DNA of 64,000 nt from Terriglobia bacterium (lineage in GTDB: Bacteria > Acidobacteriota > Terriglobia > Acidiferrales > UBA7541). Position 1 is the stretch's first letter, and every line of letters begins with the position of its first letter. The stretch lies in NCBI GenBank assembly GCA_023512135.1, contig JAIMAG010000002.1:62001-126000 (forward strand). Direction: 5' to 3'. The notes below the pieces were generated by a model. It was not told the origin of the DNA and ran no database searches. It saw only the letters and a list, made by a program, of their open reading frames with translations. Position numbers and translations under genes: made by a program. This document shows positions 16,159-25,315 of the stretch, in pieces.

Positions 16159-17003
16159 GCCGGCTCTCCTGCCCGTTGCCGGGCAGCTTCATAGAGGAGG
16201 ATGGCCGCGGCCACCGCAGCATTCAATGACTCCACCGGGCCGCCGGTCAGGGGGATGTGCACCAGGGCATCGGCGGCGCGTTCGACCTCTGCCGGCAAAC
16301 CTGCGCCTTCGTTTCCCACCAGCAGGGCCAGCGGTGCGCGAAAATTCAGCGCGGCCGGTGCCACGCCGTGCACAGCCGAAGCGGCCACAATCTGAATCCG
16401 CGAGATACGAAACTGGGCCAGCAGCGTGGGCAGGGACGTTCCGACCAGCAGCGGCATCCGCAGCGCAGAGCCCGCCGAAGCCCGCAGCGCTTTCGGTGCC
16501 AACGGATGGGCCGAGTTCTGCTCACCCAGGCGTGCGGCCACCACCCCGGTGGCCCCCAGCGCTTCCGCCGTGCGAATCATTGTGCCTACGTTCCCCGGGT
16601 CCTGCACGCCGGCCAGCACCAGCACGAGCGGCTGCGGCCCGCGCAGCAGATCTTCGAACTGCCAGGCGCGCGGGCGCACCAGTGCCGCAATGCCCTGCGG
16701 TGTCTTCGTATCGGCCACCGTAGCGAACAGTTTTTCCGTGGTGCGCAGCAGGCGCACGCCGGGGCCCAGCTGACTCAGCCAGGGACACAGCAGCGGCTCT
16801 CCGCGCGGACTCACCAGCACCGCAGCGATCTCCAGGCCGGCGCGAATGGCCTCTTCGACCAGGTGCGGTCCTTCAACGCCGATGTATCCTTCTCGCGTCA
16901 TCCGCCCCTTCGCCAGAGCCATGCGAAACTGCTTCAGCCAGCGATTCTCGCGACTGGTGACGGTCTCAGCGGGGATCGGCAATGGCGACGCAGAGGCCTG
17001 CAT
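16155..17003 (-). CDS. SpoU/TrmH-family RNA 2'-O-methyltransferase
   Basis: SPOUT-fold methyltransferase of 282 residues using S-adenosylmethionine to methylate a ribose in rRNA or tRNA. The N-terminal substrate-binding domain runs to about residue 120 ([18 protein letters not shown]). The catalytic domain has motif 1 in [22 protein letters not shown], motif 2 in [10 protein letters not shown] and motif 3 in [18 protein letters not shown], the knotted cofactor site. The target nucleotide cannot be read from sequence; RlmB-like or TrmH-like are both possible. Start is an ATG 54 bases downstream of tsaC. Confidence 0.9.
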   Translation of the reverse strand: MQASASPLPIPAETVTSRENRWLKQFRMALAKGRMTREGYIGVEGPHLVEEAIRAGLEIAAVLVSPRGEPLLCPWLSQLGPGVRLLRTTEKLFATVADTKTPQGIAALVRPRAWQFEDLLRGPQPLVLVLAGVQDPGNVGTMIRTAEALGATGVVAARLGEQNSAHPLAPKALRASAGSALRMPLLVGTSLPTLLAQFRISRIQIVAASAVHGVAPAALNFRAPLALLVGNEGAGLPAEVERAADALVHIPLTGGPVESLNAAVAAAILLYEAARQRAGEPA

Positions 17004-17057
17004 AGTCTCAGCCTACCCGGCCAGCCGCCTTCGGGCAAGTCCACGGGATGCGACGGG

Positions 17058-17699
17058 TCATTCTTCGGCCAGTGCCGCGCGGATCTCGCTTTCGTTCACG
17101 ACGCCTTCGCGCAAAATGCGCCAGGTTTCGCCGCGCAGCTCGACAATCGTAGACGCCAGCGAAGCCCCGGTATCGCCGGCGTCCAGGATCAAAGGAAGCT
17201 GAGCGCCAAGCTGTTTGACCAGTTGCTCTGCGCTGGAACAGGGAGGGAAACCGGAAATGTTGGCACTGGTGCCCGTAATCGGATTGTTGCAGGCCTGAAT
17301 CACTGCGCAGGCAATCGCCGAGTTCGGCCAGCGCAAGGCCACGCGACCGGTGCCGCCGGTGACCTTCAGCGGAATGCGGTGGGAGGCCTCCACCACCAAG
17401 GTGAGCGCACCCGGCCAGAACCGGCGCGCCAGTTTGAAAAACGTGTCGGGCAGCTCACGCGCCAGCACCGCCGCTTCCTCGATCGAGCTGACCAGAATCG
17501 GCAGCGCTTTCTTCTCTTCTCGACCTTTGATGCGGTAGACCTGCTGCACGGCCGAGAGGTTGAACGGGTCGGCCGCCAGCGCGTAGAACGTGTCGGTGGG
17601 CACGCCGACCACCTGCCCGCTGGAAATCAGATTGGCGGCGTAGCGGACAGCCTGCTCCTCGGGTTCGGAAGAAGAAACCTTCAGGAGTTCAGCCGGCAA
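17058..17699 (-). CDS. tsaC: L-threonylcarbamoyladenylate synthase (Sua5/YrdC/YwlC)
   Basis: Single YrdC domain of 213 residues that makes threonylcarbamoyl-AMP from threonine, bicarbonate and ATP for the t6A37 modification of ANN-decoding tRNAs. Visible motifs are GQVVGVPTDTFYALAADPFN (near 29-48), the KGREEKKALPILV nucleotide-binding block, FWPGALTLVVEA and TGTSANISG. There is no C-terminal Sua5 domain, so it is the short form. The start is a TTG at 17699 with no strong ribosome-binding site; the true start is uncertain by a few codons. The 140 bases upstream up to the anmK stop contain only a small palindrome (GTTCAC-G-GTGAAC). Confidence 0.9.
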   Translation of the reverse strand: MPAELLKVSSSEPEEQAVRYAANLISSGQVVGVPTDTFYALAADPFNLSAVQQVYRIKGREEKKALPILVSSIEEAAVLARELPDTFFKLARRFWPGALTLVVEASHRIPLKVTGGTGRVALRWPNSAIACAVIQACNNPITGTSANISGFPPCSSAEQLVKQLGAQLPLILDAGDTGASLASTIVELRGETWRILREGVVNESEIRAALAEE

Positions 17700-17840
17700 A
17701 GCACCCTCACTGGTGCGCGCTCCCGACGCGGCAGGGAACGAGCCGACCGCTCACGGTGTCCCGTTCACGGTGAACCGTCCGGCCCGAGCCGGATTCGTTC
17801 GCGGCAAGCTACCACAACCGCCGAGCGCGGCGCAAGCGAC

Positions 17841-19031
17841 TCAGCCGGGTCCGGGCGGCACCAGCTTGCCCAGCACCACGGCCCGTCGCGCCCCGGTAGC
17901 TCTGGGCAGGTTGGTCGCCCGACCGTGGTAGCTTTCGTAGGCCAGAACTGCGAAGGCAAACGCTTCCTTGGCGTCCTCCGGCATTCCCAGTTCGGCGGAA
18001 CGCAGCAGTCGTACCGTGCGTCCCTGGCGCGTGGTCAGTCCGGCCGCCAGTTGCGCCAGAATGAGCGGGTTGTGGACACCGCCGCCGGAAACGATGAAAT
18101 CGACCGGCTCGTGCCGTCCCAGCAGGGGTTCGGCCCAGCGACGCCAGGCATCCAGAATGGAAATTGGCGTCAGCAGCGTGGCCGTGCGCACCAGGTCTTC
18201 GCTGCGCGCACGATTCCGCCGCCCCCAGGCCAGAATTTTTTCTACGAACGCGGTGCCGAACTGTTCCCGGCCAGCGCTTTTGGGTGGCGGCTGGAGGAAG
18301 AAGGGGTGTCGCAGCAGTTCCGCCAGCAGGTCCGGCAGCAGCTTGCCGCGCTGCGCCAGCCGTGCGTTCCGGTCGAACGCTTGGCGGCCGCGCGTAAGCC
18401 TGCGCACCAGCGTGTCCACCACCATGTTGCCGGGACCGGTATCGAAGGCAAGCACATCCTCGGCCCGTGCCCCGGCGCGGAGGACGGTGAAGTTGGCGAT
18501 GCCGCCGATGTTCAGCACTACGCGTGCCCGCCGCGGGTGGCGGTAGCAGAGAAAGTCGACAAACGGCACCAGCGGTGCGCCCTGGCCGCCGGCTGCCAAG
18601 TCCGTCGGCCGGAAGTCGGCAATCACGGGGATGCCGGTGCGGACGGCAATCACGGCCGGCTCGGCAATCTGCAGCGTGGCGCGCACCGGCGTGCCCAGCA
18701 CACGGGCTGGCGCGCCCTGGTGGTAGATGGTCTGCCCGTGCGAGCCGATCAGGTGAACTTGCTTGGGCGAGATGCGAAAGCGCCGCAGTGCGCGCAGGGC
18801 CGCGCGCGCGAACAGTTCTCCGAGCAGAAAGTTCAACTGGCTGACTTCAGCTGTCGTGGTCGCGCCGCCGCTGGCCAGGCGCAGCACGGCGCTGCGCACT
18901 TCGGCCGGGTAGGGTACAGTCAGAAACTGTTCCAGCCGCGTGCGGAGACGGGGTGGTCGGCCGGCAATGCGCACCAGTGCGACGTCGATGCCATCGGCCG
19001 ACGTGCCGGAAATCAACCCGAGGACACGCAT
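17841..19031 (-). CDS. anmK: Anhydro-N-acetylmuramic acid kinase
   Basis: Phosphorylates and opens 1,6-anhydro-MurNAc to MurNAc-6-phosphate in peptidoglycan recycling. The 396-residue product has the ASKHA ATPase motifs: GLISGTSADGIDVA (5-18), the substrate loop GSHGQTIYH, NIGGIANFT, DTGPGNMVVD and the C-terminal SGGGVHNP. The ATG at 19031 is preferred over a GTG at 19061 because a TAGAGT -10 box (19062-19067, minus strand) abuts that GTG and transcription would start after it. It lies downstream of mutS in the same direction. No other recycling genes are adjacent. Confidence 0.93.
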   Translation of the reverse strand: MRVLGLISGTSADGIDVALVRIAGRPPRLRTRLEQFLTVPYPAEVRSAVLRLASGGATTTAEVSQLNFLLGELFARAALRALRRFRISPKQVHLIGSHGQTIYHQGAPARVLGTPVRATLQIAEPAVIAVRTGIPVIADFRPTDLAAGGQGAPLVPFVDFLCYRHPRRARVVLNIGGIANFTVLRAGARAEDVLAFDTGPGNMVVDTLVRRLTRGRQAFDRNARLAQRGKLLPDLLAELLRHPFFLQPPPKSAGREQFGTAFVEKILAWGRRNRARSEDLVRTATLLTPISILDAWRRWAEPLLGRHEPVDFIVSGGGVHNPLILAQLAAGLTTRQGRTVRLLRSAELGMPEDAKEAFAFAVLAYESYHGRATNLPRATGARRAVVLGKLVPPGPG

Positions 19032-19103
19032 CGGCCGGTTTTCGCGGATCGCCACGGGCACACTCTACTGCAGAGTAGCCCAAGAGGGAACCCATCAATC
19101 CGT

Positions 19104-21776
19104 TCAGCGCTCGATCTGTTTTTTCAGCCGTGCCAGCAGGTTCAGGGCCTCGAGCGGGGTCAGGTTTTCCAGGTCAACAGTGCGGAGCGCATCCAGCACT
19201 TCGCGGTCGAGCGGCGTGAACAGCGCTGGCTGCGCAGGCGTTGCCGGAACGGCTGCCGGGGCGAGGGTTTCGCTCAGCCGATGTTCGCTCTGCTCGTGCT
19301 GACGCAGGATTTCGCGGGCACGTTCGATGACACTGCGCGGCAATCCCGCCAGCCGTGCCACTTCGATCCCGTAGCTTTTGTCGGCCGGCCCGGGCTCGAC
19401 CTGTCGCAAGAAGACGATGTCACTGCCCGCTTCGCGCACGGAGACGTGCACGTTGCGCACGCCGGGCAGCAACTGTTCCAGCTCGGTCAGTTCGTGGTAG
19501 TGCGTGGCGAACAGGGTCCAGGGCCGCGCTTGCGTCGCCAGAAACTCCACCACAGCCCAGGCAAGCGAAAGCCCGTCGAACGTGGCGGTGCCCCGCCCGA
19601 CTTCATCGAGCAGCACCAGGCTGTGCGGCGTGGCTAGGTTCAGGATGGCAGCGACCTCGCTCATCTCCACCAGGAATGTGGAGCGGCCGCGCGCCAGATT
19701 GTCTGAAGCGCCGATGCGCGTGAAGATGCGGTCCACGATGGGCAGGCGCGCCTCTCGTGCGGGCACAAATGAGCCCATCTGCGCCAGAATGACAATCAGC
19801 GCCGCCTGCCGCAGATAGGTAGACTTGCCCCCCATGTTCGGTCCGGTGACCAGCAGAATCCTGTGTGTTTGACTGTTCAGGTACAGGTCGTTCGGGACAA
19901 ACCGTTCGCCGCGCTGTTCCACCAGGCGCTCCATCACCGGGTGGCGGCCGCCGACAATCAGCAGTTCCTCGGCTTCGGTCCACTGCGGTCGCACGTATCC
20001 CCGCGCTGCAGCCAGATGCGCAAAGCAGGCCAGTACGTCCAGCTCGGCCACCGCCGCAGCCGCCTGTCGCAGCCGCGGTGCCTGCTGGGCCACCCAGGCG
20101 CGGAGCTCGCCGAACAGGCGGCGTTCGATCTCCAGGATGCGTTCCTCGGCGGTCAGCACTTTGCGTTCGTATTCTTTCAGTTCGGGTGTGGTGAAGCGTT
20201 CGGCGTTGGCCAGTGTTTGTTTGCGTTCGTACTCGGGAGGAACCAGGTGCAGGTTCGGCTTGGAGACCTCAAGGTAGTACCCGAACACCTGGTTGAAGCG
20301 CACTTTGAGCGAGGCGATACCGGTGCGCTGGCGTTCACGTTGCTCCATGGCGGCAATCGTGGCGTGGCTCTGGCGGGAGAGCTGGCGCAGTGCATCGAGC
20401 TCGGCGTCGTAGCCCTCGCGGATGATCCCCGGCTCAGAGCTGAGTGCGGGCGGGTTGTCGGCAATTGCCCGGCGGATGCGATCACCGATTTCGGCCAGGC
20501 CACCGACTTGCGGATCGAGCGCCGCGCGCAGAGCCTGCAGGCGGGCGCTGTCTGCGGTGCGGAGCTGTTCGTGCAGCACGGGGAGTCGCGCCAGCGAATG
20601 GCCCAGCGCAGCGAGTTCCCGCGGCGAAGCCACGCCCAGCGTGATGCGGCCGGTAAGTCGCTCCAGATCGAGCACGCCATCGAGTGTTCGGCGCAGCTCT
20701 TCCCGCAGCACGGCATTGCCGTGGAGCGCCGCTACGGCATCGAGCCGGGCTTCGATCTCCTCTCGGTCTACCAGGGGCCGCAGAATCCAGGCGCGCAGCA
20801 ACCGTCCACCCATACTGGTTCGTGTCTCGTCCAGCGCGGCCAGCAGCGTGGCGTCGCGCTCTTCGGGGAAAATCGGGGCGACCAGCTCCAGGTTGCGCAC
20901 GGTAGTCTGGTCGAGCACAAGGGCTTCGGCCTGCTCGTAGAACCGGATGCGATCCAGGTGCGCCAGTGCCGATGTGGCCGGGGTGTGCTCAGCGCTGACT
21001 GCTGAGGTTTCGCGCAGGTAATGGAGCAAGGCGCCGGCGGCCGCGGTGGCTTGCGGATGGCCCTCCAGGCCGAAGCCGGAAAGCACGGCCACGCCAAACT
21101 GCTCTCGCAGCAGCCGGCTGGCGTAGTCCGGGGCGAAGACCCACTCCTCGAGTCGCGTAATCGTGGTGTGGAGGCCATCGAGTTCCAGGCGCGCGTGCGC
21201 GAACAGGTGCGTCGGCTGCGCCAGGAGCAGCTCCCGGGGAGCCAGCACGCCCAGTTCATCCCGGAGTTTGACCAGGGCCTGAGGTCCGGAAAATTCCGTG
21301 GCGCGGAACTCGCCGGTGGAAACATCCACGTAGGCCAGCCCGAACGTCGCGTCGGCACGCGCGGAGGGGCTAGCCGTGCCCGCCACTGCAGCCAGAAAGT
21401 TGTTTTCGCGCGCTTCGAGTACGAGCGTTTCCGTCGCTGTGCCTGGCGTAATCACCCGCACGACATCGCGCCGCACCAGCTTCTTGCTCTTCGAAGGTTC
21501 TTCCAGTTGTTCGCAGACGGCCACTTTGTGCCCGGCGCGGAGCAAGCGAGCGATGTAGTTCTCCGCGGCATGGTAGGGAACGCCGCACATGGGCACGGGC
21601 TGGCCGCGTTCGCGATGGCGTGCGGTGAGCGTGATCTGCAGTTCGCGCGCGGCTACGACGGCATCTTCATAGAAGAGCTCGTAGAAGTCCCCCAGGCGGA
21701 ACAGCAGCAACGCATGCGGATACTGTTTTTTGATCGCGTGATACTGCCGCAGCAGCGGCGTGGACGGCTCGGTCAT
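19104..21776 (-). CDS. mutS: DNA mismatch repair protein MutS
   Basis: Full-length MutS1 of 890 residues. The mismatch-reading Phe-X-Glu motif is at Phe31-Glu33 in GDFYELFYEDA. The lever and clamp domains occupy the middle. The ATPase has Walker A GPNMGGKST (about 645-653), the STFLVEMSE signature, and LVLLDEVGRGT and FATHYHEL. The C-terminal part ends with the dimerisation helices (DLENLTPLEALNLLARLKKQI). It recognises mispairs and recruits MutL; mutL is not in the window. A good promoter lies at 21804-21832. Confidence 0.97.
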   Translation of the reverse strand: MTEPSTPLLRQYHAIKKQYPHALLLFRLGDFYELFYEDAVVAARELQITLTARHRERGQPVPMCGVPYHAAENYIARLLRAGHKVAVCEQLEEPSKSKKLVRRDVVRVITPGTATETLVLEARENNFLAAVAGTASPSARADATFGLAYVDVSTGEFRATEFSGPQALVKLRDELGVLAPRELLLAQPTHLFAHARLELDGLHTTITRLEEWVFAPDYASRLLREQFGVAVLSGFGLEGHPQATAAAGALLHYLRETSAVSAEHTPATSALAHLDRIRFYEQAEALVLDQTTVRNLELVAPIFPEERDATLLAALDETRTSMGGRLLRAWILRPLVDREEIEARLDAVAALHGNAVLREELRRTLDGVLDLERLTGRITLGVASPRELAALGHSLARLPVLHEQLRTADSARLQALRAALDPQVGGLAEIGDRIRRAIADNPPALSSEPGIIREGYDAELDALRQLSRQSHATIAAMEQRERQRTGIASLKVRFNQVFGYYLEVSKPNLHLVPPEYERKQTLANAERFTTPELKEYERKVLTAEERILEIERRLFGELRAWVAQQAPRLRQAAAAVAELDVLACFAHLAAARGYVRPQWTEAEELLIVGGRHPVMERLVEQRGERFVPNDLYLNSQTHRILLVTGPNMGGKSTYLRQAALIVILAQMGSFVPAREARLPIVDRIFTRIGASDNLARGRSTFLVEMSEVAAILNLATPHSLVLLDEVGRGTATFDGLSLAWAVVEFLATQARPWTLFATHYHELTELEQLLPGVRNVHVSVREAGSDIVFLRQVEPGPADKSYGIEVARLAGLPRSVIERAREILRQHEQSEHRLSETLAPAAVPATPAQPALFTPLDREVLDALRTVDLENLTPLEALNLLARLKKQIER

Positions 21777-21803
21777 GGAGGTTTCCGCGCGTACTCAGCA
21801 GAG

Positions 21804-21832
21804 TTTATAACCCTGTGGCCGGCAACTGTCGA
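21804..21832 (-). promoter_or_regulatory. Promoter of mutS
   Basis: On the minus strand TCGACA (21827-21832) and TATAAA (21804-21809) are exactly 17 bases apart, each one mismatch from consensus. Transcription should start near 21797, about 20 bases before the mutS ATG. Confidence 0.65.
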
Positions 21833-21895
21833 GCGTCACCCGTTCCGGGCCGGCGAGGCCTGCGCGTTTCGGTGGCAGGGCTCGGCGGAGCCGCG

Positions 21896-21901
21896 TATAC
21901 T
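21896..21901 (+). promoter_or_regulatory. -10 box of the CYTH gene
   Basis: TATACT ends nine bases before the GTG at 21911, so the transcript would have almost no leader. TGGCAG 17 bases upstream is a weak -35 candidate. Confidence 0.4.
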
Positions 21902-21910
21902 GCTCCAGCC

Positions 21911-22522
21911 GTGCGCACAGAACACCACCGGGAAACGGAAGTCAAGCTGCGGATTGCCAGTCTGCCTGCGTTGCGCCGGCGGCTGCGCGCGCTGGGTGCC
22001 CGGCCCGAAGGGCGCGTACATGAATTCAACACCCTGTTCGATACGCCTGACCGCGTGCTGGCCCGACGCGGGGAACTGGTGCGCCTGCGCATCACCACCG
22101 ACTCCCGCCGTCGCCGCCGGGCTCTGCTGACCTTCAAAGGGCCCGGCGGGGCGCGCGGCCCATACAAAGTCCGCGAGGAATTCGAGCAAGAAGTGGTCGA
22201 CCCGGAACTGTTTCGCTCTGCGCTCGCCGCTCTCCGGTTGCAGCCGTTCTTCCAGTACGAAAAGTTCCGCACGACGTTTCGCCTGCCGAACCTGTCCGAT
22301 GTGCTCGTCGAAGTGGACGAAACGCCCATTGGCAATTTCATCGAGCTGGAAGGGACACCGGCAGCCATCGACCGCGCAGCCGAGCGCCTGGGGTACTCCC
22401 GCAGCGAGTATCTGCGGGAGAGCTATCTGGAGCTGTATCTGGAAGACTGCCGACAGCGCCGGCGCGCGCCTTCGGACATGCTGTTTGTCCGGCGCCCGTC
22501 TCGCCGTCGTAGCCGCCGATAG
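21911..22522 (+). CDS. CYTH-domain phosphohydrolase/cyclase-like protein
   Basis: The 203-residue product is a single CYTH domain, the triphosphate tunnel fold shared by class IV adenylyl cyclases and thiamine triphosphatases. The signature ExExK is at the N terminus (Glu8-Thr-Glu10-Val-Lys12). Charged tunnel strands follow: NTLFDTPDRVLARRGELVRLR, LTFKGP, VREEFEQEV, KFRTTFRL, VLVEVDETPIGNFIELEG. The layout (YFDT-like first half, IGNFIELEG second half) is closest to the CyaB class. It may hydrolyse inorganic or nucleoside triphosphates. The GTG at 21911 is chosen from the motif and the -10 box; the C terminus is Arg-rich. Confidence 0.82.
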   Translation: MRTEHHRETEVKLRIASLPALRRRLRALGARPEGRVHEFNTLFDTPDRVLARRGELVRLRITTDSRRRRRALLTFKGPGGARGPYKVREEFEQEVVDPELFRSALAALRLQPFFQYEKFRTTFRLPNLSDVLVEVDETPIGNFIELEGTPAAIDRAAERLGYSRSEYLRESYLELYLEDCRQRRRAPSDMLFVRRPSRRRSRR

Positions 22523-22570
22523 CGCCGTGCCGGGCGGTGTGCCGTCCCGGTCGCTGGCTGCCATCTTTGC

Positions 22571-22599
22571 TTGACAAAGCGTGGCCCGCCATTTAACTA
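22571..22599 (+). promoter_or_regulatory. Promoter of the MgtE_N/CBS-Nramp pair
   Basis: Consensus TTGACA (22571-22576) is followed after 17 bases by TAACTA (22594-22599); TTAACT at a spacing of 16 is an alternative -10. The start would lie near 22606, about 30 bases before the ATG at 22638. No obvious M-box-like riboswitch fits in this short leader. Confidence 0.6.
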
Positions 22600-22637
22600 C
22601 CTGAAAAGCGCTGCTCGCGCGGCGATGGAAGAAAGCG

Positions 22638-23879
22638 ATGCTGCATGCCACGGAAATCCTGGGCGCGGAAGTCTACGACGTGCAGGGCCACTTTGTCGGC
22701 CGGGTCCGAGAAATGTTCATCGAGCCCGCCGAGCAGCCGAATCGAATCGCTCGCCTGCTGCTGGGCCGGGGAAAGTATCGGCCGCTGGTGGCGCGCTACG
22801 ATCAGGTGGCGTTCGTTGCCCCCGGCACCATCCGGTTGAACGTGGAAGAGCAACGGCTGGAACCCTTCCGACCAAACGAAGCCTGGCTGGCCGTACGGAA
22901 GGATTTGCTCGACCAGCAGATCATAGACACGAACGGGCGGAAGGTAGTGCGGGTGAATGACCTCGATCTGGCCGAAAATCGCCTGAACGGGACCGTGGAG
23001 CTGCGCGTCACCCAGGTCGACGTGGGCCTGCCCGGTGCAGTGCGACGGTTGCTGCAAGGAGTGGTTTCGCCCGGCGTGATTCGCCGCATCCAGGAAAAGC
23101 TGCCGCCGAAGACGATCAAGTGGGAATTCGTCAACCTGATCGAACCCGACCCGATGCGGCGGGTGAAGCTGCGCATCAGCATGCAGAAGCTAGCCGAAAT
23201 GCACCCGGCCGACCTGGCCGACATCATGGAGCAGCTCTCGCCCGTCGAGCGCCAGGCCATCATTGCCTCGCTCGACGAGGAAACCGCTGCGGAAGCCCTG
23301 GCCGAACTCGATGAACGCCTGAAAACCCAGGTGGTCGAAAAACTCGGGCCGGAACGCGCCGCCGAAATCCTGGAAGAAATGGAGCCGGACGAAGTCGCCG
23401 ATCTGCTGGCCGAGTTGCCTCCGGAAACCTCGCAGGAGGTGCTGCGCGAGCTGCCCAGGGCCGAAGCCGAAGAGTTCAGCGAGCTGCTCCAGTTTCCGGA
23501 GAACACGGCCGGCGGCATGATGAACACCGAATTTGTTTCGGTGAATGAAAACGCCACGCGCGAGGAAGCCCTCGCCTGGATCCGGCGGGAAGAACCGGAT
23601 CTGGACCAGCTGGATTCGATTTTTCTGATCAACGCGCAGGGGGTGCTGACGGGTGTCGTGCCCATCGGGCGCTTGCTGCTGGCTCCTCCCGAACAACCTC
23701 TGCTCGCATTGCGCATGGAGCCGCTGCTCTCTGTGCCCCCGGATGCCGTGGAGGCCACTGTCTTCGAGCTATTTGACAAGTACAATTTGCGCAGTCTGGC
23801 GGTGGTGGACGCCCAGGGTCGTCCGATAGGAGCCATTACGGTAGATGACATCGTGCACCGCCTCTGGAAGCAGTCATGA
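22638..23879 (+). CDS. PRC-barrel / MgtE N-terminal / CBS-domain protein
   Basis: A soluble 413-residue protein with no membrane helices. Two PRC-barrel-like repeats occupy about 3-135 (ATEILGAEVYDVQGHFVGRV and QQIIDTNGRKVVRVNDLDL). An MgtE N-terminal superhelical domain follows at about 185-290 (MHPADLADIMEQLSPVERQAII and EEMEPDEVADLLAELPPE). A CBS pair ends the protein (about 295-412), closing with RSLAVVDAQGRPIGAITVDDIV. In MgtE these cytosolic domains sense Mg2+ and gate the pore, but no MgtE pore is present here. Instead the stop overlaps the ATG of an Nramp-family transporter by four bases. The inference is that it is the regulatory subunit of that transporter. Confidence 0.85.
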   Translation: MLHATEILGAEVYDVQGHFVGRVREMFIEPAEQPNRIARLLLGRGKYRPLVARYDQVAFVAPGTIRLNVEEQRLEPFRPNEAWLAVRKDLLDQQIIDTNGRKVVRVNDLDLAENRLNGTVELRVTQVDVGLPGAVRRLLQGVVSPGVIRRIQEKLPPKTIKWEFVNLIEPDPMRRVKLRISMQKLAEMHPADLADIMEQLSPVERQAIIASLDEETAAEALAELDERLKTQVVEKLGPERAAEILEEMEPDEVADLLAELPPETSQEVLRELPRAEAEEFSELLQFPENTAGGMMNTEFVSVNENATREEALAWIRREEPDLDQLDSIFLINAQGVLTGVVPIGRLLLAPPEQPLLALRMEPLLSVPPDAVEATVFELFDKYNLRSLAVVDAQGRPIGAITVDDIVHRLWKQS

Positions 23880-25249
23880 ACTGGCCAAAGCTCATTGAGC
23901 GATTGGAGGTGTGGCGTTCGCGCGGCATCCTGCTCGAACATCGCGGCCGGCGCCTGCGCCGTCGGGTGCTCATTTTTCTGGCCATCATCGGCCCGGGTGT
24001 CATCACCTCGAATGTGAACAATGAGGCCGGAGGCATCTACAGCTACTCGCTGGCCGGCGCCAAATACGGCTATGCCGTGCTTTGGATGCTGGTGCCGATG
24101 TGCATCGCCCTGTTCGTCACCGAAGAGATGTGCGCGCGCATGGGGACGGTCACCGGCAAAGGTCTCTCGGACCTGATTCGCGAAGAGTTCGGCTTTCGCA
24201 TCACGTTCTTTGTGCTGCTCGCGGTTCTTGTGGTGAATTTCGGCAACGTGCTGGCCGAATTTGCCGGCGTGGCCACGGCGCTGGAGCTGTTCGGCGTCAG
24301 CAAATACATCTCGGTGCCGCTGGCGGCGGTGCTGGTCTGGGGACTGGTGGTGCGGGGCACAGCACGCTGGCTGGAGAAAGTTTTTCTGACCATCTGCCTG
24401 GTCTATTTTGCCTATGTGTTCTCGGCGTTCCTGGCCGGCCCGGACTGGCCGGCAGCAATTTTGCATTTGCTACCCCCGCCATTGTTGGAGGCCATACCAC
24501 CGGTGCGTCCACTGGTGACCCCGGCGCCGCTTGAGTCGGGCTACCTGCTGATCTTGGCTGCGCTGATGGGAGCCACCATCGCCCCCTGGCAGCACTTCTA
24601 CCTGCAATCTGCCGTGGTTGAAAAACGCGTTGGTCCGCGCGAATATCCCCGCGTGCGCACCGATGTGCTGGTCGGTTCGATCAGTGCGGTGGTCATTGTG
24701 TTTTTCATCATGGTCTGTACCGCGGCGACGCTGTATGTGAGCGGTCACCGCGAAATCCACAACGCTGCCGATGCCGCCGTGGCGCTGGAGCCGCTGGCCG
24801 GGCACTGGGCCAGCGTGCTGTTCGCCATCGGCCTGCTGAACGCTTCGCTCTTCGCGGCCTCCATTTTGCCGCTCTCGACCGCCTACGTCATCTGCGAAGG
24901 GCTCGGGTTTGAAAGCGGGTTGGATCACAAATTCCGGGATGCGCCGATTTTCTATTCTCTCTACACCGCACTGATCCTGCTCGGTGCCGCCGTGATTCTG
25001 ATTCCGGGTGCCCCGCTGGTCCGGATTGCGGTGTGGTCTCAGGTGGCGAACGGCTTTCTGTTGCCCGCCGTTCTGGTGTTCATCCTGATGCTGGCCAACC
25101 GTCGCGATCTGATGGGCGAACAGATCAACAGCCGGGGGTTCAATGCGGTCGCCTGGACGACCAGTGCGGCCATGATCGTGCTGACCGTGCTCCTGCTCTA
25201 CATCAACCTGTTCCGGCCCGATGTTGCAGCCCAGGCGCCCATCCCCTAG
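23876..25249 (+). CDS. Nramp (SLC11)-family transporter with non-canonical metal site
   Basis: A 457-residue membrane protein with about 11 hydrophobic segments and the Nramp core fold. Canonical Mn/Fe Nramp proteins have DPGN in TM1 and MPH in TM6. Here the aligned TM1 motif reads EAGG (in NNEAGGIYSY, 48-57) and TM6 reads APW (GATIAPWQHFYLQS, 232-245), so the Asp, Asn, Met and His ligand positions are all replaced. Similar replacements are known in Nramp-related magnesium transporters (NRMT). Together with the coupled MgtE_N/CBS protein this suggests Mg2+ uptake, which is inference. A generic divalent-metal assignment is the fallback. Confidence 0.82.
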   Translation: MNWPKLIERLEVWRSRGILLEHRGRRLRRRVLIFLAIIGPGVITSNVNNEAGGIYSYSLAGAKYGYAVLWMLVPMCIALFVTEEMCARMGTVTGKGLSDLIREEFGFRITFFVLLAVLVVNFGNVLAEFAGVATALELFGVSKYISVPLAAVLVWGLVVRGTARWLEKVFLTICLVYFAYVFSAFLAGPDWPAAILHLLPPPLLEAIPPVRPLVTPAPLESGYLLILAALMGATIAPWQHFYLQSAVVEKRVGPREYPRVRTDVLVGSISAVVIVFFIMVCTAATLYVSGHREIHNAADAAVALEPLAGHWASVLFAIGLLNASLFAASILPLSTAYVICEGLGFESGLDHKFRDAPIFYSLYTALILLGAAVILIPGAPLVRIAVWSQVANGFLLPAVLVFILMLANRRDLMGEQINSRGFNAVAWTTSAAMIVLTVLLLYINLFRPDVAAQAPIP

Positions 25250-25315
25250 CCAGCCGTTGCACCGGGCCGGGGCGTGTGCTAGCTTTATGGCGTAAAGATA
25301 ACCGGGGCTGCCGAC

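Noticed and set aside
16257-19637. Very long open frame (over 1100 codons) on the plus strand
   Set aside because: It runs antisense to trmH, tsaC, anmK and the mutS end, has low-complexity Arg/Gln/His-rich composition and no motifs. Long antisense frames are expected in GC-rich coding DNA. The same applies to those opposite polX, rarA, the TonB receptor and leuS.
22600-22637. Magnesium riboswitch before the MgtE_N/Nramp pair
   Set aside because: The predicted leader is only about 30 bases, far too short for an M-box or other known Mg2+ riboswitch.
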